Positions 57,541-64,000 of a stretch of DNA of 64,000 bases are shown here, piece after piece. Every line of letters begins with the position of its first letter. The stretch's first letter is position 1. Position numbers and translations under genes: made by a program. The notes below the pieces were generated by a model. It saw nothing but the letters and a program-made list of their open reading frames with translations, was not told where the DNA came from and searched no databases. The DNA is from Acinetobacter sp. NIPH 2699 (GTDB lineage Bacteria; Pseudomonadota; Gammaproteobacteria; Pseudomonadales; Moraxellaceae), in NCBI RefSeq assembly GCF_022549355.1, contig NZ_JAKZGL010000007.1, forward strand, positions 99,722 through 163,721, read 5' to 3'.

Positions 57541-59622
57541 TTAATCAGGCAACTTAAAGTCAGTTACCGATTCACGTAATGATTCAGCCATGTTTGCCAA
57601 TTCAGAAACTGAACGCGCTGTATCAAACGTTGCTGTTGTTGTTTGTGACGTAATTTCCTGTACAACATTCATCGTTGTCGCAATATGGCTTGCTGAAGCA
57701 GACTGAAGCTTCGCAGCATCAGAAATGCTCGCAATCAGTTTCGCCAAATCACCAGATACGGTTTGAATCTCATCCAGTGCAATCCCTGCATCTTTGGCTA
57801 AGTTCGCACCACGCACAACCTCAGAAGTGGTTTGTTCCATTGAAATCACGGCTTCATTGGTATCTGTTTGAATGGTTTTTACTAAGCTTTCAATCTGCTT
57901 GGTTGCTGATGCAGAACGTTCTGCAAGACGTTGTACCTCATCTGCTACAACGGCGAAACCACGACCTGCTTCTCCTGCCATCGATGCTTGAATTGCAGCA
58001 TTCAATGCCAAAATGTTGGTTTGATCGGCAATATCATTAATCAACGAGACGATGTTACCGATCTCCTGAGATGATTCACCCAAACGTTTAATACGTTTTG
58101 AGGTTTCCTGAATCTGCTCACGGATATGATCCATACCTTGAATCGAACGGTTTACAACATGTGCACCATTGGTAGCAATTTTTACCGAACGGTGTGCAAC
58201 CTCAGCTGATTCAGATGCATTGGCAGATACTTGGTCAATCGACAAAGCCATTTCGTTCATCGCGGCTGAAGCACCTGCAATTTCTTGTGCTTGATGTTCA
58301 GACGCTTCTGCGAGTTGGTTGGTAATATTCTGCGTATTCTGCGTATATCGTGCTACTTCTTGTGAAGTATCTGTAATTCGAGATACAAGGTCGCGTAACT
58401 GATCGATCGCAAAGTTAATCGAGTCCGCAATTGCCCCTGTAAAGTCTTCAGATACCGTCGCATATGAGCGTAAGTCACCGTCCGCCAAGTCGGCAATTTC
58501 ATCAAGTAAACGTAAAATCGCATTTTGGTTACGGTCATACTCATCTTGTAAGCGCGTCACACGTTCTTTATCGGTATTGCTACGCAAAGCAAGTAGCTGT
58601 AATGCAGAGAAAACCAAGACACCTAAAGCTAAAATTAAAGCAATACCTGCAAGTACATTGCCCCAACCACTTTCAGCTTTATCCGATAAAGTATTTAGGG
58701 ATGAAAGGAGTGAATCCGATTGAGTGAAAATTTCAGAAGATGCTTGACGTACATGCACAATCTGATTGGCATTTTTCAAGACCGTATCGGCAGCTAATCT
58801 TAAAACTGAATCATAGTCTGATTTGATGCTATCAACTGACTCACGTAAATCAGAAGAACCTATACGATCCACACCAAGTTCAGAGCTACCATTTAATTGC
58901 GCATTTAAATAAATACCAAAGGTATCAATATCTGCACCAAAGTCATTGGCAGAAGCATTTGAGTTATCTGTACCCACTAACACGGAGTTAATTGAACGTA
59001 AAATACGCTCTGCAATGAACACTTGGTTTTTAGTGATAATTACCTGACTACTTGGCATGTTTTCACGAACCATTTGGTCAACCATCAGGTTATATTCAGC
59101 CTGAATCTCAGGAATCGTTTCACTGATTGAAATATTGGTTTCATATAATTGATTAATGACTTCTTCTTGAGACACAATCAAATCAATATGCTTTGCGACA
59201 TTACCCCAAAGCGCATCAACTTTTTTATATTCATCTGCATTGGTATTATAACGATTACCTACAATTTCAAGATTCTCAGCAAATCGCTTTTCAGACTCAA
59301 CTAGACTCTTCATTGATTCTGATGTACCCGATGCGGTTGCCTCAGTTGCTTGACGCGAAATCATCTGCGACAACAAGCGTAACTCACCTAAACTTCGAGT
59401 CAACTGATTAGAGCGCGGCAGACTCACGAATAAATAGATTAAGAGGATAACTGCAAGGACCAAAGCAATTAAGGAACGATAGATAATTGGTTTTGATTTC
59501 TCAGTCTCACCAAATAAACGAGAAAACTGATCCACTTGAGTCCGAATTTTTTCTACAAAAGTTCCGCCCCGTTTCAATCCCGCACTATCACTACCATTCT
59601 TCTTTTTAAGTTTAAAGCCCAT
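57541..59622 (-). CDS. pilJ: methyl-accepting chemotaxis protein PilJ
   Basis: The 693-residue receptor of the pilus chemosensory system. The N-terminal cytoplasmic stretch is followed by a first membrane span (about 48-66), a periplasmic sensory region of about 250 residues, a second span (about 322-345), a HAMP-like segment and the methyl-accepting signalling domain. The hairpin tip contains [18 protein letters not shown] and [24 protein letters not shown] lies 8 nt before the ATG. It signals to PilI and ChpA to control pilus extension and, in relatives, cAMP. It is followed by a terminator. Confidence 0.95.
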   Translation of the reverse strand: MGFKLKKKNGSDSAGLKRGGTFVEKIRTQVDQFSRLFGETEKSKPIIYRSLIALVLAVILLIYLFVSLPRSNQLTRSLGELRLLSQMISRQATEATASGTSESMKSLVESEKRFAENLEIVGNRYNTNADEYKKVDALWGNVAKHIDLIVSQEEVINQLYETNISISETIPEIQAEYNLMVDQMVRENMPSSQVIITKNQVFIAERILRSINSVLVGTDNSNASANDFGADIDTFGIYLNAQLNGSSELGVDRIGSSDLRESVDSIKSDYDSVLRLAADTVLKNANQIVHVRQASSEIFTQSDSLLSSLNTLSDKAESGWGNVLAGIALILALGVLVFSALQLLALRSNTDKERVTRLQDEYDRNQNAILRLLDEIADLADGDLRSYATVSEDFTGAIADSINFAIDQLRDLVSRITDTSQEVARYTQNTQNITNQLAEASEHQAQEIAGASAAMNEMALSIDQVSANASESAEVAHRSVKIATNGAHVVNRSIQGMDHIREQIQETSKRIKRLGESSQEIGNIVSLINDIADQTNILALNAAIQASMAGEAGRGFAVVADEVQRLAERSASATKQIESLVKTIQTDTNEAVISMEQTTSEVVRGANLAKDAGIALDEIQTVSGDLAKLIASISDAAKLQSASASHIATTMNVVQEITSQTTTATFDTARSVSELANMAESLRESVTDFKLPD

Positions 59623-59669
59623 ACCAGCTTCTCCCCGAAATACCTGTTAATTTTCCACAGCGTATTAAA

Positions 59670-60206
59670 TTAGTTTATAAACTTTATTGATGCATTCATG
59701 TACTGTGGATTTTTTAATAATCGACTCAGTAAGAACACATGCCATTGCTGATTATGTTGGTGGAAATACCCCTGACAATAGTCTTTTAATTTATTGTCTA
59801 GCTCATTCGTTTGAGAGAAAAAACTCTTTTTATTGAAGTGCTGAATTCCCAAGACCTGATCTACAACCAACCCCACATAATGGTCTTGATGACTAATACA
59901 AATCACTTTTTGCATTGGGGAGAATTGACTTCGTTGACCAGAAATAAAATGAGTTAAATCAGAAACTGAAAGCAATCGTCCGCGGATATTTGCTAGGCCA
60001 CGCACCCATGCCTGAGTATTTGGTACTGGCGTATATTTCGGAGGATAAATCACCTCAGAAATTTCCCCCAATGGTGCAACAAAATATTGCCCCAACATTT
60101 CAAATGCGATACCAGACCAACGACTGACTTCATTTTGACTTGAAGTATATTGTTTATTGCCTCGCTTGGATAAGCGAAGCAACTCGATAAATCCATTTGC
60201 TGCCAT
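59670..60206 (-). CDS. pilI: CheW-like adaptor PilI
   Basis: A 178-residue CheW-domain adaptor that couples PilJ to the ChpA kinase. The conserved VRGLANIRGRLLSVSDL segment lies near residue 70 and GLVVDQVLGIQHF near 112. Third gene of pilGHIJ, 60 bp after pilH and 47 bp before pilJ. Length is normal for PilI. Confidence 0.92.
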   Translation of the reverse strand: MAANGFIELLRLSKRGNKQYTSSQNEVSRWSGIAFEMLGQYFVAPLGEISEVIYPPKYTPVPNTQAWVRGLANIRGRLLSVSDLTHFISGQRSQFSPMQKVICISHQDHYVGLVVDQVLGIQHFNKKSFFSQTNELDNKLKDYCQGYFHQHNQQWHVFLLSRLLKNPQYMNASIKFIN

Positions 60207-60266
60207 ACTCTATCCCATATTGAGTCATGAAAAGCGGAGTAATGCGAAGACCTATATTGAGTAAAA

Positions 60267-60629
60267 TTAACTTAATAATTCTTTGATTACATCAATAAGT
60301 TGTTGTTCATCAACAGGCTTCGTCAAATAGTCGCTTGCACCTTGGCGTTTCCCCCAAACTCGATCGGTCGCTTGATCTTTGGTGCTGACAATCACAACAG
60401 GAATATGCTGGGTTTCTTTAGCTTTACTGATTTGACGTGTCGCCTGAAAACCATTCATCCCTGGCATTACAACATCCATAAGCACTAAGTCAGGCAATTC
60501 TGCCTGTGCCATAGTGACGCCATCCGCCCCATTGGTCGCTTCCAAGACGTCATAACCGTGCTTCGTTAAAATTTCTCTAAAGCGAAATGTTTCAGTAGGT
60601 GAATCATCTACAATAAGTATACGAGCCAT
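60267..60629 (-). CDS. pilH: twitching motility response regulator PilH
   Basis: A single 120-residue receiver domain with the acidic pair (IVDDS, Asp8-Asp9), phospho-acceptor Asp52 in LVLMDVVMPGMNG, and the conserved Thr and Lys (VIVSTKDQ, YLTKPVD). It has no output domain. In Pseudomonas PilH opposes PilG and governs pilus retraction. GAGG lies 6 nt before the ATG, and 22 bp separate it from pilG. Confidence 0.94.
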   Translation of the reverse strand: MARILIVDDSPTETFRFREILTKHGYDVLEATNGADGVTMAQAELPDLVLMDVVMPGMNGFQATRQISKAKETQHIPVVIVSTKDQATDRVWGKRQGASDYLTKPVDEQQLIDVIKELLS

Positions 60630-60651
60630 TTTATCCTCAATTTTTTAAATT

Positions 60652-61035
60652 TTATGCGCTAACGTGGTTACGGATCGCACTTAACAGCTCATCCTTACTA
60701 AACGGCTTAGTCAAATATTCGTCGGACCCCACAACACGCCCTTTAGCCTGATCAAACAAACCATCTTTGCTTGATAACATAATCACTGGAATATTCTGAT
60801 AACTGAGAGAGTTTTTAATCAATGCACAGGTTTGATAACCGTCTAAACGAGGCATCATAATATCAACAAAAACGATATCGGGATTGGCTTCAGCAATTTT
60901 TGATAATGCCTCAAAACCATCAACCGCAGTAATTACCTCACAACCTTCCCGTTGCAATAAGGTCTCAGCTGTACGACGAATTGTTTTTGAATCGTCAATC
61001 ACCATCACCTTTAAGTTTTGAAATTTATCTTCCAT
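60652..61035 (-). CDS. pilG: twitching motility response regulator PilG
   Basis: A 127-residue stand-alone receiver domain, first gene of the pilGHIJ-chpA cluster. Acidic pair in VIDDS (Asp14-Asp15), phospho-acceptor Asp58 in IVFVDIMMPRLDG, and YLTKPFS with the conserved Lys. In Pseudomonas PilG promotes pilus extension and adenylate cyclase activation. The 279-bp upstream gap holds the cluster promoter and that of the divergent secreted protein. Confidence 0.95.
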   Translation of the reverse strand: MEDKFQNLKVMVIDDSKTIRRTAETLLQREGCEVITAVDGFEALSKIAEANPDIVFVDIMMPRLDGYQTCALIKNSLSYQNIPVIMLSSKDGLFDQAKGRVVGSDEYLTKPFSKDELLSAIRNHVSA

Positions 61036-61314
61036 TTAATTGTTCCGCCCCATTCACTCAATAACACACTATATGGTTGGTTTAATTTATTTTATACAGT
61101 TTGATATTTTTAACATATCTTTACTTGCATTATCAATGAAGTTTTTTGAACCGATCTATCAGTTTTTCAAGACAATCTCTATTGGCTCACACTTTTAATT
61201 AAATTCATATTTTTTTTGCACGCTGACTATTTTTAATTGTATAAATAAGCACTAATATACAAGTGATTATTATTTAAAAATAAGTGATTTAGTTGACTTT
61301 TTACGGGAGATGTA

Positions 61315-61962
61315 ATGACTGATTCGTTAAAGTGCGGTTTCCGCGTTAGACACTTTAAAACGATTGCACGCATTTACATTTGCTCATTTTTTTTATTGTT
61401 CTCCCCTTACGCTTCATCTTTCGCAGCGACCGACCAAGCAAAGGCAGCCTGGTATCGCTATTATGATAAAAATGGGATTGCTAATGTCAGCACATCGGTG
61501 ACTCCTGATCATATCCGTTACGGTTACGAAGCGCTTGATCGTAATATGCAAGTCATTAAACGCAATCGACCTTACAATGCGCTGGCAGATGCACAACAAT
61601 CTACACAACGAGAATCTCTTGCACGTCAACGTGAGCAAGATTTGCGACTGAAACGTGCTTATGGAAGCACTCAAATTGCCACGGTGAAAAGAGATCAAAT
61701 TTTAGCAAATCTCAAAAAACAGCTCAGCTATCAACAAGAGCAATTACAACAATTACAAACGGATAAGATCAGATTTAAGCGGCAAGAAATGGAATTTCAC
61801 CGTAAAGGACAAACGATTCCAGCCCAGCTAAAAAGCAATCTTGCCAACAATACCCAAAATATTGAGAACGTCAAAAAAACTGTTGAGAATCTACGTAATG
61901 CCTATCACAAAACCGAAACTGAATATACCGATATCATTCAACGCTTAAAAAAACTTGAATAA
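61315..61962 (+). CDS. secreted DUF4124-like coiled-coil protein
   Basis: A 215-residue protein. A signal peptide ends near residue 37 (SSFAATDQ). The next stretch, AAWYRYYDKNGIANVSTSV, resembles a DUF4124 strand motif (a Tyr-x-Asp-x-x-Gly start). The rest is predicted to be a long charged coiled coil (about 90-215, Gln/Lys/Glu-rich heptads). GGGAG lies 5 nt before the ATG. It is divergent from pilG with no other partner. Function is unknown; an envelope structural or assembly role is possible. Confidence 0.7.
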   Translation: MTDSLKCGFRVRHFKTIARIYICSFFLLFSPYASSFAATDQAKAAWYRYYDKNGIANVSTSVTPDHIRYGYEALDRNMQVIKRNRPYNALADAQQSTQRESLARQREQDLRLKRAYGSTQIATVKRDQILANLKKQLSYQQEQLQQLQTDKIRFKRQEMEFHRKGQTIPAQLKSNLANNTQNIENVKKTVENLRNAYHKTETEYTDIIQRLKKLE

Positions 61963-62175
61963 AATCAAAATAAAAAAGCACAGGTGCAATATCACACATC
62001 AAGTAGACCGCTTTCTAACTGTTATATTTCTTCAATAGTTAGCCCCGCTACAATACTTTATAATGCGCCAAATTGAATGATTCATGTCATAATGCCAAAC
62101 GGTTGATAAAGTGGGCGTATTATTTTGCCCATTCTTATCGCTTTTTTAATAACACTTAACTTTAGGACAGTTTCC

Positions 62176-63891
62176 ATGCGCGCAAGCCGCTTTTTATTTG
62201 CAACGTTAAGAGAAACCCCAAATGATGCTGAAGTCATTTCACACCAGCTCATGTTACGTGCGGGGATGATTCGTAAATTAGCTTCTGGTTTATACTCTTG
62301 GTTGCCCATGGGAACGCGTGTACTAAAGAAAGTCGATGCGATTGTTCGTGAAGAAATGAATCGTTCAGGCGCATTAGAAGTTTATATGCCTGTGACGCAA
62401 CCTGCCGCACTTTGGGAAGAATCTGGTCGTTTTGAACAATACGGCCCAGAATTATTACGCTTTAAAGATCGCCATAACAATGATTTTGTTTTAGGTCCAA
62501 CGCATGAAGAAGTGATTACTGATTTAGCGCGTAACGAATTAAAAAGTTATAAACAACTGCCGTTGAATTTTTATCAAATTCAAACCAAATTCCGTGATGA
62601 AATTCGCCCACGTTTCGGTGTGATGCGTTCACGTGAATTCATCATGAAAGATGCCTATTCGTTCCATGCGAATCAAGCATCTTTACAAGAAACATATGAT
62701 GTCATGTATGATACTTATAGTCGTATCTTCACTCGTCTTGGTTTAGATTTCCGTCCAGTGCAAGCGGATACAGGTTCGATTGGTGGCTCAGCATCACATG
62801 AATTCCATGTACTTGCAGCCAGTGGTGAAGACGATATTGCATTCTCAACTGAATCAGACTATGCGGCAAACGTAGAAATGGCCGAAGCTGTTTTAGTTGG
62901 TGAACGTGCGCCTGCTACACAAGCTTTTGGACTGGTCGATACACCAAATCAAAAAACCATCGCCGATGTGTGTGCGTTTTTAAATGCTGATGCAAAACAA
63001 TCTGTAAAAGCATTACTTGTGCAAGGGATTACCGATGAGAAAGGCAATACGCCTGTTGTTGCCCTGTTCTTACGCGGTGACCATGAACTGAATGATATTA
63101 AAGCTGAAAAGCATCCGCTCATTGCCACACCTTTGACTTTTGCAACAGATGAACAGTTACAACAAAACGGTTTGACGGCTGGTTTCTGTGGACCACAAGG
63201 TTTAGTTGAAAAAGGCTTCACCGTGATTGTGGATCGTGCTGCATCAGTACTGGCTGACTTTGTGGCTGGTGCAAATGAGGTCGATAAACATGCCACTGGC
63301 GTGAACTGGGACCGTGATGCAAAATTCACTGAAGTTTTTGACTTACGTAATGTCGTAGAAGGCGATCCATCTCCAGATGGTAAAGGTACATTACAAATCA
63401 AACGTGGTATTGAAGTTGGTCATATTTTCCAGTTGGGTACAAAGTATTCAGAAGCTTTGGGCTGTAAAGTGCTTGGTGAAGATGGCAAACCATTTACCGT
63501 CACCATGGGTTGTTATGGTATCGGTGTTACACGTGTTATTGCCGCTGCCATCGAACAGAACTTCGATGACAAAGGCATTATCTGGCCTCAAGCGATTGCA
63601 CCTTTTGACGTTGCAATTGTGCCAATGAATGCACATAAATCGCCACGTACACTCGAAGCGGCTGAAACACTTTATGCTGAGTTACTAGCACAAGGTTATG
63701 ACGTACTCCTTGATGATCGTAATGAACGTCCAGGGGTTAAATTCTCTGATCTAGAGTTAATGGGTATTCCTCATCGTATCGTGATTGGTGAAAAAGGCTT
63801 GGATGCGGGTACGTTCGAGTACAAAGGGCGTCGTGATGCAGAAGCAAGCAACCTCAACAAAGAAGAATTATTAGCAAAACTTGTTCGCTAA
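62176..63891 (+). CDS. proS: prolyl-tRNA synthetase
   Basis: Charges tRNA-Pro. The 571-residue bacterial-type class II synthetase has motif 1-2 regions [28 protein letters not shown] and KDAYSF. An editing insertion (INS) domain lies at about 225-380 and motif 3 at [17 protein letters not shown], followed by the C-terminal anticodon-binding domain ([15 protein letters not shown]). I start at the ATG at 62176, with AGGA 8 nt upstream and the family start MRASRFLF; the frame from 62125 is longer but unlikely. Length equals E. coli ProRS (572). Confidence 0.97.
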   Translation: MRASRFLFATLRETPNDAEVISHQLMLRAGMIRKLASGLYSWLPMGTRVLKKVDAIVREEMNRSGALEVYMPVTQPAALWEESGRFEQYGPELLRFKDRHNNDFVLGPTHEEVITDLARNELKSYKQLPLNFYQIQTKFRDEIRPRFGVMRSREFIMKDAYSFHANQASLQETYDVMYDTYSRIFTRLGLDFRPVQADTGSIGGSASHEFHVLAASGEDDIAFSTESDYAANVEMAEAVLVGERAPATQAFGLVDTPNQKTIADVCAFLNADAKQSVKALLVQGITDEKGNTPVVALFLRGDHELNDIKAEKHPLIATPLTFATDEQLQQNGLTAGFCGPQGLVEKGFTVIVDRAASVLADFVAGANEVDKHATGVNWDRDAKFTEVFDLRNVVEGDPSPDGKGTLQIKRGIEVGHIFQLGTKYSEALGCKVLGEDGKPFTVTMGCYGIGVTRVIAAAIEQNFDDKGIIWPQAIAPFDVAIVPMNAHKSPRTLEAAETLYAELLAQGYDVLLDDRNERPGVKFSDLELMGIPHRIVIGEKGLDAGTFEYKGRRDAEASNLNKEELLAKLVR

Positions 63892-63942
63892 TCTATATTC
63901 AAGACGAGGGTGTAAATAAACCTGTGTAAATGCTTAAATTAT

Positions 63943-63959
63943 CCCCAACACTGTTGGGG
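63943..63959. other. CCCCAACA/TGTTGGGG hairpin after proS
   Basis: An 8-bp perfect inverted repeat with a 1-nt centre (3 nt in a fold). No T-run follows, so it is a hairpin of unknown use rather than a clear terminator. Confidence 0.45.
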
Positions 63960-63976
63960 TCAACAAGGTGTTTACC

Positions 63977-64000
63977 ATGAAAGATGAAACAATGTTGGCA
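63977..64000 (+). CDS. possible start of a truncated gene at the window edge
   Basis: An ATG with AAGG 9 nt upstream opens a frame (MKDETMLA) that runs off the window. Too short to identify. Confidence 0.35.

Overview
The window is chromosomal DNA from an Acinetobacter species. The evidence is AT-rich gammaproteobacterial coding sequence, a wax ester synthase/DGAT that closely resembles the A. baylyi AtfA sequence as I remember it, a DcaP-type porin, an mreBCD-maf-rng cluster divergent from gatCAB, and a pilGHIJ-chpA twitching/chemosensory cluster next to proS. Species cannot be fixed from the sequence alone. Most of it is ordinary core genome. Accessory character is concentrated at about 18.6-20.8 kb.

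Layout. 0-10 kb: a CitMHS carboxylate transporter divergent from a class-3-like aldehyde dehydrogenase, two tandem FadL-type outer-membrane channels, thrH, cysH and atfA. 10-18.6 kb: minus-strand mreB-mreC-mreD-maf-rng (cell shape, nucleotide house-cleaning, RNA processing) divergent from plus-strand gatC-gatA-gatB (tRNA amidotransferase). 18.6-20.8 kb: an AT-rich pair of convergent accessory genes, a small membrane protein and a stand-alone RelA/SpoT-type nucleotide synthetase. 20.8-38.7 kb: envelope and transport genes, including DUF1176, a LysR regulator divergent from a split chromate transporter, SbmA-like transporter, patatin lipoprotein, AGCS symporter, GltS, DcaP porin, nitroreductase, an unknown Q-rich membrane protein, a Bcr/CflA efflux pump, an FUSC/YccS protein and a YcxB-like protein.

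38.7-45.6 kb: an iron-uptake module. A FecI-type sigma factor, FecR anti-sigma factor and STN-containing TonB-dependent receptor lie on the minus strand, with a good Fur box ahead of the sigma gene. They are divergent from a fused PepSY/flavodoxin/FAD-NADPH reductase. A run of ten G residues sits exactly where the receptor's ribosome-binding site should be.

45.6-50.5 kb: small envelope genes and a six-gene tRNA cluster (three Val-TAC, three Asp-GTC) driven by a consensus sigma-70 promoter. A 52-bp sequence from the 3' end of the neighbouring DUF454 gene is repeated inverted inside the tRNA spacers. 50.6-61 kb: dapE, then the type IV pilus chemosensory system pilG-pilH-pilI-pilJ-chpA-cheW-like. 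ChpA carries a recent-looking tandem duplication of an HPt unit, and a strong terminator separates pilJ from chpA. 61-64 kb: a secreted coiled-coil protein, proS, and the start of one further possible gene at the window edge.

Many start codons were moved inward from the longest open frame on ribosome-binding-site or family grounds; this is stated in each entry.
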